Below, in pieces: positions 34,413-43,247 of a stretch of 64,000 nucleotides of DNA. The stretch is from positions 248,001 to 312,000 of the forward strand of contig NZ_NEVK01000006.1 of NCBI RefSeq assembly GCF_002261265.1. The letters run 5' to 3'. The DNA comes from Bordetella genomosp. 7 (GTDB lineage Bacteria; Pseudomonadota; Gammaproteobacteria; Burkholderiales; Burkholderiaceae_B). Position numbers and translations under genes: made by a program. Positions within the stretch are counted from its first letter, which is position 1. Each line of letters begins with the position of its first letter. Below the pieces are notes generated by a model. The model saw nothing but the letters and a program-made list of their open reading frames with translations. It searched no databases and was not told the DNA's origin.

Positions 34413-35702
34413 ATGGCATTCGATCCTATCTATGTCATCGACGGCGCGCGCACGCCGTTTCTCAAGGCCCGCAACGCGCCTGGCCCATTCTCGGCGGCGG
34501 ACCTGGCCGTACAGGCGGGACGCGCCCTGCTGATGCGGCAACCCTTCGCGCCCGCCGACCTGGATGAAGTCATCGTCGGCTGCGCCGCACCTTCTGCCGA
34601 CGAAACCAACATCGGCCGCGTGATCGCGCTGCGCCTGGGCTGCGGCCACCGCGTGCCCGGCTGGACCGTAATGCGAAATTGCGCGTCCGGCATGCAGGCC
34701 CTGGATTCGGCCATCGCCAATATCCACACCGGGCGCGCCTCGCTGGTGCTGGCGGGCGGCGTGGATGCGCTGTCGCGCGCGCCGTTGCTGGTGTCCGACG
34801 ACATGACCCGCTGGCTCGCGGGGTGGAATGCCGCGCGCGGCATGGGCGAGCGCATCAGGGCGCTGCGCGGCTTTCCGTGGCGCGGTCTGGCGCCCGTCAT
34901 CGGCTTGCTCAAGGGGCTTACCGATCCCGTGGTGGGGCTTTCGATGGGCCAGACCGCCGAAAACCTGGCGACTCGTTTCGGCATCAGCCGCGCCGACATG
35001 GATGCCTATGCCGCGCGCAGCCATGCGCGCGTGCTGGCCGCGCGCGAGCAGGGCCGGCTGGACGAAGTCGTGCCCCTGGTCGATACGCGCGGAACCTTGT
35101 ATGCGCACGATGATGGCGTGCGAGAAGACTCCACGCCAGAACGCCTTGCGCGCCTGCGCCCCGTATTCGACAAACCATGGGGCAACATCACGGCCGGCAA
35201 CAGTTCGCAAGTGACCGATGGCGCCGCAATGCTGTTGCTGGCCTCTGCCGACGCCGTGCGGCGCTGGAACCTGCAACCGCTCGGGCGCATTGTCGACGCC
35301 CAGTGGGCAGCGCTGGACCCAGCCCAGATGGGCCTGGGTCCGGTGCACGCCGCCACGCCCCTGCTGCAGCGGCACGGCATGGGCCTGAACGATCCCGATC
35401 TGTGGGAAATCAACGAGGCTTTTGCCGCCCAGGTGCTGGGCTGCCTGGCCGCCTGGAACGATGAATCTTATTGCCGCGAGCACCTGGGCACCGGCGCCTG
35501 GGGCACGCTGGACCAAAGCCGCCTCAACGTCGATGGCGGCGCCATTGCCATCGGCCACCCGGTGGGCGCGTCGGGCGCGCGCATCGTCCTGCATTTGCTG
35601 CAGGCCCTGCACGCACGGGGCCTGCGCCGCGGCATGGCCGCCATTTGCATAGGCGGCGGCCAGGGCGGCGCCATGCTGGTCGATACGGACACCACGCCAT
35701 GA
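34413..35702 (+). CDS. Acetyl-CoA acyltransferase (FadI-like thiolase)
   Basis: 429-residue thiolase cleaving 3-ketoacyl-CoA with CoA. The nucleophilic Cys is in VMRNCASGMQALDSA, the catalytic His in GGAIAIGHPVGASGARI, and the second Cys in AAICIGGGQGGAM; NEAFAAQVLGCLA is also present. A longer central loop (PLLVSDDMTRWLAGWNAARG) resembles FadI/trifunctional-beta thiolases. Its TGA overlaps the ATG of the next gene (ATGA), so thiolase and the ECH-HAD fusion are probably translated together as partner subunits, as in FadI/FadJ. Confidence 0.92.
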   Translation: MAFDPIYVIDGARTPFLKARNAPGPFSAADLAVQAGRALLMRQPFAPADLDEVIVGCAAPSADETNIGRVIALRLGCGHRVPGWTVMRNCASGMQALDSAIANIHTGRASLVLAGGVDALSRAPLLVSDDMTRWLAGWNAARGMGERIRALRGFPWRGLAPVIGLLKGLTDPVVGLSMGQTAENLATRFGISRADMDAYAARSHARVLAAREQGRLDEVVPLVDTRGTLYAHDDGVREDSTPERLARLRPVFDKPWGNITAGNSSQVTDGAAMLLLASADAVRRWNLQPLGRIVDAQWAALDPAQMGLGPVHAATPLLQRHGMGLNDPDLWEINEAFAAQVLGCLAAWNDESYCREHLGTGAWGTLDQSRLNVDGGAIAIGHPVGASGARIVLHLLQALHARGLRRGMAAICIGGGQGGAMLVDTDTTP

Positions 35703-37663
35703 ACCCTGATACGACGTCCTCCTGGCGCCATTGGCGGCTCGAACGCCATGCCGACGGCCTGGCCTGGCTCACCATCGACCGGGCCGACGCGGCCGTCAAT
35801 GCCCTGTCTGCCGAAGTGCTGTCCGAATTCGGCGCCGTACTCGACGAGCTGCAGGCTCGTCCGCCCGCGGGCCTGATCATCCGCTCGGGCAAGGCGGCCG
35901 GCTTCATAGCCGGCGCCGATGTCGAGGAATTCGCCGACCTCACCACGCCCGAGCAGGCTCGGCAACTCGTCGAACGCGGCTGGAACCTGTTCGACCGCCT
36001 GGCCGCCGTGTCCTATCCCACCCTGGCGCTGATACACGGCCATTGCCTGGGCGGCGGCCTGGAGCTGGCATTGGCCTGCCGCTACCGGCTTGCCATCGAT
36101 CAGCCCGGCACATCGCTGGCCCTGCCCGAGGTCATGCTGGGCATCTTCCCCGGCTGGGGCGGCATGCGCCGGCTGCCCGCGCTGATCGGCGCGCCCGCCG
36201 CGCTGGACATGATGCTGACGGGCCGCCCCGCCGACGCGCGCCGCGCCGCGGCGCTGGGGCTGGTCGACGCGCGCGTGCCCCCGCGCCTGACCGATGCCGC
36301 CGCGCGTCAGCATGTGCAAAGCGGCCGGCCCGCGCGCCGGGCGCGCGGCATCGCCGGATGGCTGAACCGCTGGCCTCTCAAGTTGCTGGCGGCCAGGCGC
36401 GCCCATCGCCAGATCGCCGCCAAAGACCCGCAGCGTCATTACCCGGCCGCGCCGGCCATCGTGACGCTCTGGGCCCGCCACGGCGGCAATGCGCTGCGCG
36501 CGCCCGAGATCGTGCACGACATCCTCACGTCCGATACGGCGCGCAACCTGCTGCGCGTGTTCCGCCTCCAGGAAAGGCTGAAGGCATATGGCAAGCCGGG
36601 CAACGCGCCACCTGCGCAGCATGTGCACGTGGTGGGCGCCGGAACCATGGGAGGCGATATTGCCGCGTGGTGTGCGTTCAAGGGTCTGACCGTCACGCTG
36701 CAAGATCAGGACGCCGAACGCATCGCGCCCGCGCTGGGCCGGGCCGCCGCCCTGTACGCGCGCAAGCTCAAAGATCCGCGCGCCGCGCGTGCGGCATTCG
36801 ACCGGCTCGTCCCCGATCCGCAGGGCAACGGCGTTGCGCGCGCAGACATCGTGATCGAAGCCATCAGCGAACAGGCAGACGCCAAGCGGGCGCTGTACCG
36901 CGCGCTGCAGCCGCGCATGAAACCCGATGCGCTGCTGGCCACCAATACATCCAGCCTGTCGCTGGCTGACCTGCGTGCGGGACTCGACCGCCCCGGCCAA
37001 TTGATCGGCATCCATTTTTTCAACCCGGTGGCCAGCATGCCGCTGGTGGAAGTCGTGCAGGCCGGCGCCGACCATGGCCAGGCGCAGGCGCGCGCCTGCG
37101 CCTTCGTGGGGCAGCTCGGCAAGCTGCCCCTGCCCGTGCGCGACGCACCGGGGTTCCTCGTCAACGCGGTACTGGCGCCGTACATGCTCGAGGCCATGCG
37201 CTGCGTGGACGAAGGCATCGAGCCTGCCGTCATCGACCGCGCCATGACCGATTTCGGCATGCCCATGGGCCCGCTCGAACTGGCCGACACCGTCGGGCTG
37301 GATATTGCGCTGGCCGCCGGGCGCCAGCTTGCGGGCCAGGACGAGCCGCCGCGCTGCCTGGCCGAACGCATCGCCCGCAACGACCTCGGCCGCAAGACGG
37401 GCCGGGGGTTCTATGCCTGGCATGACGGCAAGCCCCGCAAAACCGCCACGGATTCCGCACCGCCCGGCCTGGCGCGGCGCCTGGTGCAGCCGCTGATCGA
37501 CCGCACCCGGCAACAGGTCGACAGCGGCGTGGTGGCCGACGCCGACCTCGCCGATGCCGGCGTGATTTTCGGAACCGGTTTCGCGCCCTTCACGGGCGGC
37601 CCGCTGCACCTGCGCGCCGCCTCCCATCCACCCCTTACCGAGCCAGATCCAGCACGTCCATAA
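35699..37663 (+). CDS. Enoyl-CoA hydratase / 3-hydroxyacyl-CoA dehydrogenase fusion (FadJ/FadB-like)
   Basis: 654 residues, with the hydratase at the N-terminus and the dehydrogenase at the C-terminus. The crotonase half has both catalytic Glu: GHCLGGGLELALACRYR and LPEVMLGIFPGWGGMRRL. The dehydrogenase half has the NAD motif VVGAGTMGGDIAAW, NTSSLSLADL and the catalytic His in GIHFFNPVASMPLVEVV, then two C-terminal helical domains (FLVNAVLAPYMLEAM; GRGFYAWHDG). It is about 60 residues shorter than E. coli FadJ (714). ATG 35699 overlaps the thiolase stop. It catalyses steps two and three of beta-oxidation. Confidence 0.93.
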   Translation: MNPDTTSSWRHWRLERHADGLAWLTIDRADAAVNALSAEVLSEFGAVLDELQARPPAGLIIRSGKAAGFIAGADVEEFADLTTPEQARQLVERGWNLFDRLAAVSYPTLALIHGHCLGGGLELALACRYRLAIDQPGTSLALPEVMLGIFPGWGGMRRLPALIGAPAALDMMLTGRPADARRAAALGLVDARVPPRLTDAAARQHVQSGRPARRARGIAGWLNRWPLKLLAARRAHRQIAAKDPQRHYPAAPAIVTLWARHGGNALRAPEIVHDILTSDTARNLLRVFRLQERLKAYGKPGNAPPAQHVHVVGAGTMGGDIAAWCAFKGLTVTLQDQDAERIAPALGRAAALYARKLKDPRAARAAFDRLVPDPQGNGVARADIVIEAISEQADAKRALYRALQPRMKPDALLATNTSSLSLADLRAGLDRPGQLIGIHFFNPVASMPLVEVVQAGADHGQAQARACAFVGQLGKLPLPVRDAPGFLVNAVLAPYMLEAMRCVDEGIEPAVIDRAMTDFGMPMGPLELADTVGLDIALAAGRQLAGQDEPPRCLAERIARNDLGRKTGRGFYAWHDGKPRKTATDSAPPGLARRLVQPLIDRTRQQVDSGVVADADLADAGVIFGTGFAPFTGGPLHLRAASHPPLTEPDPARP

Positions 37664-37724
37664 ATACCTGACCATCACTTTCTGCACGACAAGTGCATTT
37701 TTCGCCTGCCTAAGGAGGAGACAC

Positions 37725-39011
37725 ATGAACAAGGCATCGTGGGCAATGAGCACTCTGTCAGCCGCTATCGCGGCCGGCATTGCGGGAACGGCACAGGCCG
37801 CGGGGTTCCAGCTACTGGAACAGAACGCCAGCGGCCTGGGCAATGCCTACGCCGGTTCTGCCGCCGTCGCGGAGAACGCCAGCACGATCTACTTCAATCC
37901 GGCGGGCATGACTTACTTGCCCGGGTTCAACCTGTCGGCCGGCGTCAACGCCATACGTCCTTCGTTCAAGTTCCGCGACAACGGCAAAAGCACCAACCCG
38001 CTTGCACTGGGCGGCGGCTCCCCCACGGGCGGCAACGGAGGCGACGCCGGCAGCTGGGGCATCGTGCCCAATGCCTATTTTTCATGGCAGCTCAACGAAA
38101 AGTGGTTTGTCGGCGTGGGCGTGGGCGCCCCGTTCGGGCTGATGACGGAGTACGACGATGGCTGGGTGGGCCAGTACCATTCCACCAAGTTCGATATCAA
38201 GACCATCAATATCAACCCGTCCATCGCATACAAGGTCAACGAACAATTCTCGATGGGGGTGGGCCTGAACTGGCAGCACATCGATGCCCAGTACACCAAA
38301 AGCGTCGTGGTGCCGGCCGGCCCGGCAATGTTCTTACCGGGCGACGCCGATCTGAACCTGGATGGCGACGCGTGGGGCTGGAACGCCGGCATCATGCTGC
38401 AGCCCACCGAAGACACGCGCATCGGCCTTTCGTACCGTTCCAAGATAAAACACACGGCACGGGGCGACACCAAGATCGACGGTTTTGCCCCCGGGCAGTC
38501 GCTGTCCTATGACGCCAAGGCCAAAGTAAACCTGCCCGACACGCTCATCCTGAGCGCCCAGCACCGGCTCAATGAGCGCTGGGAATTGCTGGCCGATATT
38601 TCCTGGACGGGCTGGAGCAGCATTCCCCAACTGAAGATCCAGAACGAAGGCGGGCCCACCGACACACTGCCGCTGGACTTCCGTGACTCGTGGCGCGTCG
38701 CCCTTGGGGCCAACTACCAGTTCGCGCCGCAATGGAAATGGCGCTTCGGCGTAGCCTGGGACCAGTCGCCGGTGCACAACCCGTCTGACAGGCCCACGTC
38801 ATTGCCCGACAACGACCGCTGGTGGTTCTCTACCGGAGTACAGTATCAGGCGGGCAAACACACGAGCATCGACGTAGGCTATACCTACCTGTACCTGCGC
38901 GACACCGACATCGACACCGACTCGGGCGACCCGCTGACGCGCGGCCGCGTCGCCGGCGACTATCGCAGCAAGGGCAACATCTTTGGTATCCAGGTGTCCA
39001 CCCGGTTCTGA
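37725..39011 (+). CDS. fadL: OmpP1/FadL-family outer-membrane fatty-acid transporter
   Basis: 428-residue outer-membrane barrel that brings long-chain fatty acids or other hydrophobic compounds across the outer membrane. The signal peptide (TLSAAIAAGIAGTAQA) is followed by the classic mature N-terminus AGFQLLEQNASGLGNAYAGS, then NASTIYFNPAGMTYLPGF, the hatch-domain hallmarks of FadL. The C-terminus ends in a beta-strand with final Phe (NIFGIQVSTRF). A strong AAGGAGGAG site precedes ATG 37725. It sits in the middle of the beta-oxidation operon, which supports fatty acids as cargo. Confidence 0.94.
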   Translation: MNKASWAMSTLSAAIAAGIAGTAQAAGFQLLEQNASGLGNAYAGSAAVAENASTIYFNPAGMTYLPGFNLSAGVNAIRPSFKFRDNGKSTNPLALGGGSPTGGNGGDAGSWGIVPNAYFSWQLNEKWFVGVGVGAPFGLMTEYDDGWVGQYHSTKFDIKTININPSIAYKVNEQFSMGVGLNWQHIDAQYTKSVVVPAGPAMFLPGDADLNLDGDAWGWNAGIMLQPTEDTRIGLSYRSKIKHTARGDTKIDGFAPGQSLSYDAKAKVNLPDTLILSAQHRLNERWELLADISWTGWSSIPQLKIQNEGGPTDTLPLDFRDSWRVALGANYQFAPQWKWRFGVAWDQSPVHNPSDRPTSLPDNDRWWFSTGVQYQAGKHTSIDVGYTYLYLRDTDIDTDSGDPLTRGRVAGDYRSKGNIFGIQVSTRF

Positions 39012-39082
39012 CCACGCATGACATCCGCCGCGGCGCACACCGTCATACCCGGCGGTGGGCGCCGCCCCATCAGGAGATCGCC

Positions 39083-41476
39083 TTGAGCAGCAACTTCAAC
39101 GTCAAACACGCCGCCGTACTGGGCGCCGGCGTCATGGGCGCCCAGATCGCCGCCCACCTTGCCAATGCGGGCGTACCGGTCACCCTGTACGACCTGACCG
39201 CGAAAGAAGGCGACCGCAACGCCATCGCCCTGAAAGCGCTGGCCGGCCTGAAAAAGCTCGAACCGGCGCCGCTGGCCAGCCCGTCCCGGGCAGCCCTGAT
39301 CACGCCGGCCAACTACGACGACCACCTGGACCGCCTGCGCGAATGCGACCTGGTGATCGAAGCCATCGCCGAACGCATGGACTGGAAAGCGGCGCTGTAC
39401 GAGCGCATTGCGCCGCACGTCGCCGACGGCGCCATCCTGGCCTCGAATACATCGGGGCTGTCGATCAGCGAGCTGGCCGGCGCCTTGCCGCAGGCCTTGC
39501 GCGGCCGCTTCTGCGGCGTGCACTTCTTCAATCCGCCGCGCTACATGCGCCTGGTGGAACTGATCGCCACGCCCGACACGAACCCGGGCGTGCTCGACCA
39601 CCTGGAAAGCTGGCTGACCACGCGGCTGGGCAAAGGCGTCATCCGGGCGCTGGATACGCCCAACTTCATTGCGAACCGCATCGGCGTCTTCTCGATCCTG
39701 GCCGCGCTGCACCACACCGAACGGCTGGGCCTGGGATTCGACGAGGTCGACGCGCTCACCGGCCCGCGCATCGGCCGACCCAAGAGCGCCACCTACCGCA
39801 CGGCCGATGTCGTGGGGCTCGACACGCTGGCGCACGTCGTGGGCACGATGCGCGACAAGCTGCCCGATGACCCCTGGCACGCGTATTTCCAGTTGCCGGG
39901 CTGGCTCAACACCCTGATCGAGCGCGGCGCGCTCGGACAGAAGAGCGGCAAGGGCGTATACCAGAAGGTGGGCAAAGAAATCCGCGTGCTGGACACGGCC
40001 AGCTTCGACTATCGGCCGGCGGCCGGCGCCATCGCCGACGAAGTCGACGCCATCCTGAAGCAGCGCGACCCCGCCCTGCGCTTCGCTGAACTGCGGGCCT
40101 GCGCGCATCCGCAAGCGCAGTTCCTGTGGAGCGTGTTTCGGGACATTTTCCACTACAGCGCATTCCAGCTCGAACACATCGCCGACAACGCGCGCGACGC
40201 CGACCTGGCAATGCGCTGGGGCTTCGGCTGGTCCATGGGGCCCTTCGAAACCTGGCAGGCCGCGGGCTGGCAGAACGTTGCCGCCGCCATCGCCGACGAT
40301 ATCGCCGCCGGCCGCGCGATGAGCCAAGCGCCATTGCCTGCGTGGGCGGCCGACCCCGCCCGCAAGGGCGTGCATGATGCGCATGGGTCGTATTCGGCGC
40401 GCGGCCAGCGGCAACAGCCGCGCTCGACCCTGCCGGTTTACGAGCGGCAGCTGTTGCCCGAAAGGCTGGCGGGCGAACCTACGGCCGATCGCGGCGCCAC
40501 GCTCTGGGAAAACGATGGCGTGCGCCTGTGGCACTTGCCGGATATCGATGCGCGCATCGGCATCCTGTCGTTCACCTCCAAGATGCACACCATCGGCGGC
40601 GAAGTGCTCGACGGCGTGCTGCATGCCGTCCAGTACAGCGAACAAGAGCTGGACGCGCTGGTCCTATGGCACGATGCCCCGTTCGCCGTGGGCGCCAACC
40701 TTGCGCAGGTGGCGCAGGCCTGCGCGGCGGGGCAATTCGACATGCTCGAGGCCATAGTCGAGAAATTCCAGCGCGCCTCACTGGCTCTGCATTATGCGCG
40801 CGTGCCCACCGTGGCGGCCGTGCAAGGCATGGCGCTTGGCGGCGGCTGCGAATTCCTGATGCATTGCAGCCATCGCGTACTGGCGCTGGAAAGCTACATC
40901 GGCCTGGTAGAGGCCGGCGTAGGGCTGGTGCCCGCTGGCGGCGGCAGCAAGGCGCTGGCGGTACGCGCCGCCGCGCTGGCGGCCGCCACCGCCACGCCCG
41001 CCGAAGTCTTTCCCTTCCTGCAGCCGGTGTTCCAGAACATCGCCACCGCCCAGGTCGCCAAGAGCGCGCTGCACGCCATCGATATGGGGTACGCCCAAGC
41101 GGCCGACACGGTGGTATTCCATCCCGACGAACTGCTCTGGGTGGCGTTGCGGCAGGCGCGCGCGGCGGCCGACATCGGCCACGTCGCCCCCTTGCGGCCG
41201 CAGCGCGTGCCCGTGGCCGGCCGCACCGGTATCGCCAACTTCGAGATGGTGCTCGTCAATATGCGCGAAGGCGGCATGATCAGCGCGCACGACTATCGCG
41301 TGGCGCGCGGCGCCGCTGCGGCGCTGTGCGGCGGCGAGGTCGAGGCCGGCACGCAAGTCGACGAAGCCTGGCTGCTCGCCGTGGAGCGGCGCGAATTCAT
41401 GGCGCTGCTGCGCACGGCCGAAACCCAGGCGCGCATCCGCCACACCCTGGAAACCGGCAAACCGCTGCGCAACTAG
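39083..41476 (+). CDS. 3-hydroxyacyl-CoA dehydrogenase / enoyl-CoA hydratase fusion (FadN-like)
   Basis: 797 residues with the opposite domain order to the fusion upstream: dehydrogenase first, crotonase last, as in Bacillus FadN. NAD motif VLGAGVMGAQIAAHLANAG, ILASNTSGLSISEL and the catalytic His in GVHFFNPPRYMRLVEL lie in the first half; the crotonase has both Glu residues (GMALGGGCEFLMHCSHR and GLVEAGVGLVPAGGG). The start is TTG 39083 with CAGGAG seven bases upstream; no ATG fits. A longer in-frame reading lies inside fadL and is not coding. It is paired with the thiolase that follows 25 bases on. Confidence 0.92.
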   Translation: MSSNFNVKHAAVLGAGVMGAQIAAHLANAGVPVTLYDLTAKEGDRNAIALKALAGLKKLEPAPLASPSRAALITPANYDDHLDRLRECDLVIEAIAERMDWKAALYERIAPHVADGAILASNTSGLSISELAGALPQALRGRFCGVHFFNPPRYMRLVELIATPDTNPGVLDHLESWLTTRLGKGVIRALDTPNFIANRIGVFSILAALHHTERLGLGFDEVDALTGPRIGRPKSATYRTADVVGLDTLAHVVGTMRDKLPDDPWHAYFQLPGWLNTLIERGALGQKSGKGVYQKVGKEIRVLDTASFDYRPAAGAIADEVDAILKQRDPALRFAELRACAHPQAQFLWSVFRDIFHYSAFQLEHIADNARDADLAMRWGFGWSMGPFETWQAAGWQNVAAAIADDIAAGRAMSQAPLPAWAADPARKGVHDAHGSYSARGQRQQPRSTLPVYERQLLPERLAGEPTADRGATLWENDGVRLWHLPDIDARIGILSFTSKMHTIGGEVLDGVLHAVQYSEQELDALVLWHDAPFAVGANLAQVAQACAAGQFDMLEAIVEKFQRASLALHYARVPTVAAVQGMALGGGCEFLMHCSHRVLALESYIGLVEAGVGLVPAGGGSKALAVRAAALAAATATPAEVFPFLQPVFQNIATAQVAKSALHAIDMGYAQAADTVVFHPDELLWVALRQARAAADIGHVAPLRPQRVPVAGRTGIANFEMVLVNMREGGMISAHDYRVARGAAAALCGGEVEAGTQVDEAWLLAVERREFMALLRTAETQARIRHTLETGKPLRN

Positions 41477-41501
41477 TCTACGCAAGCTTGAAGGAATCGC
41501 G

Positions 41502-42698
41502 ATGAACCGACAGATCCAAGACGCCTATATCGTGGCCGCCACCCGTTTGCCGGTTGGCAAGCGCAACGGCATGTACAGAACCACGCGTCCGGACGACATG
41601 CTGGCCGCCGCACTGCGTGCCGTACTGGCGCAGGCGCCCGCGCTCGACCCGGCGCGCATCGAAGACGTGATCGCGGGCTGCGCCATGCCCGAGGCCGAAC
41701 AAGGCATGAACGTGGCGCGCATGAGCCTGCTGCTGGCCGGGTTGCCCGACACCGTGCCCGGCGTCACGCTGAACCGCTTCTGCGCATCCGGCCTGCAGGC
41801 CGTGGCCGACGCCGCCGCCCGCATCCGGCTGGGCTCGGCCGACGTCGTCATCGCCGCGGGCACCGAATCCATGAGCGCCATGCCGCAGATCATGGGCAAC
41901 AAGGTCGCGCTCAACCCCCGCATTTTCGCCAGCGACGATAACATAGGAATGGCCTACGGCATGGGCCTGACCGGCGAGAAAGTCGCCGCCCAATGGAAGA
42001 TCTCGCGCGAAGACCAGGACGCGTTTGCCCTGGCTTCGCACCAGAAGGCCTGCGCAGCCATCGCGGCCGGGCACTTTCGCGACGAAACCACGCCTTACCG
42101 CACCATCAGCCATGTACCGGGCGAAGGCGGCGCGGTGCGGCGAGTGGAAAACCTGTGCGAACACGACGAAGGCCCGCGCCCCGACACCACCGCCGAGGCG
42201 CTGGCCCGGCTCAAGCCGGTATTCGCCGCGCGCGGGTCGGTTACTGCCGGCAACAGCTCGCAGATGTCCGACGGCGCCGGCGCCGTCCTGCTGGTATCCG
42301 AGCGCGTGCTGAAAGAACTGAACCTCTCGCCGCTGGCGCGTTTCGTGGGCTTCTCGGTGGCCGGCGTGCCGCCGCAGATCATGGGCATAGGGCCCAAAGT
42401 GGCCATCCCCAGGGCCCTGGCCGCCAGTGGCATCCGCCAGCAAGATCTCGACTGGATCGAACTGAACGAAGCCTTTGCCGCCCAGTCGCTGGCCGTCATC
42501 CGCGACCTGGATCTGGACCCGGCCAGGATCAACCCGCTGGGCGGCGCGATCGCACTCGGCCACCCGTTGGGGGCCACCGGCGCCATCCGTACCGCCACGC
42601 TGGTGCATGGTCTGCGCCGCACCGGCGGCAAATACGGCATGGTCACGATGTGCGTGGGCACCGGCATGGGCGCGGCCGGCATCTTCGAGGCGCTGTAG
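41502..42698 (+). CDS. fadA: Acetyl-CoA acyltransferase (FadA-like thiolase)
   Basis: 398-residue thiolase of the FadA/AtoB size class. Catalytic Cys in TLNRFCASGLQAVADAA, NEAFAAQSLAVIRDL, the His in GGAIALGHPLGATGAIRT, and the second Cys in GMVTMCVGTGMGAAGIF. It completes the FadN-FadA pair and carries out the final cleavage to acetyl-CoA. It is the second thiolase of this operon; the first (34413) has the longer FadI-like loop. The following thioesterase-like gene begins 11 bases after the stop. Confidence 0.92.
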   Translation: MNRQIQDAYIVAATRLPVGKRNGMYRTTRPDDMLAAALRAVLAQAPALDPARIEDVIAGCAMPEAEQGMNVARMSLLLAGLPDTVPGVTLNRFCASGLQAVADAAARIRLGSADVVIAAGTESMSAMPQIMGNKVALNPRIFASDDNIGMAYGMGLTGEKVAAQWKISREDQDAFALASHQKACAAIAAGHFRDETTPYRTISHVPGEGGAVRRVENLCEHDEGPRPDTTAEALARLKPVFAARGSVTAGNSSQMSDGAGAVLLVSERVLKELNLSPLARFVGFSVAGVPPQIMGIGPKVAIPRALAASGIRQQDLDWIELNEAFAAQSLAVIRDLDLDPARINPLGGAIALGHPLGATGAIRTATLVHGLRRTGGKYGMVTMCVGTGMGAAGIFEAL

Positions 42699-42709
42699 CG
42701 CCTGCGGCC

Positions 42710-43228
42710 GTGAAGCCCTATTGGCTAAAGCGCCTGCCGCCGGCATGGCGCGCCCGCCTGATGCGCGCAGGCTTCAATCTGCACCCGGCGTTCCGCGCCA
42801 CGGGCGGGCGCGTCACTCACGTGTCGCCCGACTTTCTGCACCTGCGCGTGCGCCTGCGGCTGGCTCGGCGCACCCGCAATATCGTCGGTTCGATGTATGG
42901 CGGCTCATTGTTCGCCATTACCGATGGCGCGCACCCCACCCTGCTCATGGCCGCATTGGGCGCCGACGCCATTGTCTGGGACAAGGCGGCCACCATACGC
43001 TACCGCAAGCCGGCATACACGACGCTGTACGCCGACTTTCGCCTCGATCCGGCCGACATCGCCGCCATCCGTCACGAACTCGCCGAGCGGCGCGAGACGA
43101 CCCGCGTATATATCGTCGAACTGAAAGATCGCCACGGCGCGGTCTATGCCGAGGTGGAACGCACCGTGTATATCGCCGACAAGCAGTTCTATAAAACCAA
43201 GGTTCGCGGCGCCCGCGCCGACGCCTGA
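42710..43228 (+). CDS. DUF4442/PaaI-type hotdog-fold protein (probable acyl-CoA thioesterase)
   Basis: 172 residues from GTG 42710. The hotdog signature is the stretch NIVGSMYGGSLFAITDGAHP with KAATIRYRKPAYTTLYADFR after it, as in DUF4442/YiiD-like thioesterase proteins; the N-terminus (WLKRLPPAWRARLMRAGFNL) is amphipathic. Within a beta-oxidation operon a thioesterase could release stalled acyl-CoA and recycle CoA, but activity is not shown. No clear Shine-Dalgarno; the 11-base gap after fadA suggests translational coupling. fadD follows 19 bases later. Confidence 0.8.
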   Translation: MKPYWLKRLPPAWRARLMRAGFNLHPAFRATGGRVTHVSPDFLHLRVRLRLARRTRNIVGSMYGGSLFAITDGAHPTLLMAALGADAIVWDKAATIRYRKPAYTTLYADFRLDPADIAAIRHELAERRETTRVYIVELKDRHGAVYAEVERTVYIADKQFYKTKVRGARADA

Positions 43229-43247
43229 ACCCGCGAGCATTACCGAC

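Noticed and set aside
38822-39082. N-terminal extension of the HAD-ECH fusion into fadL
   Set aside because: Arg/His-rich translation without family match; the TTG at 39083 has a good ribosome site and begins right before the NAD-binding motif.
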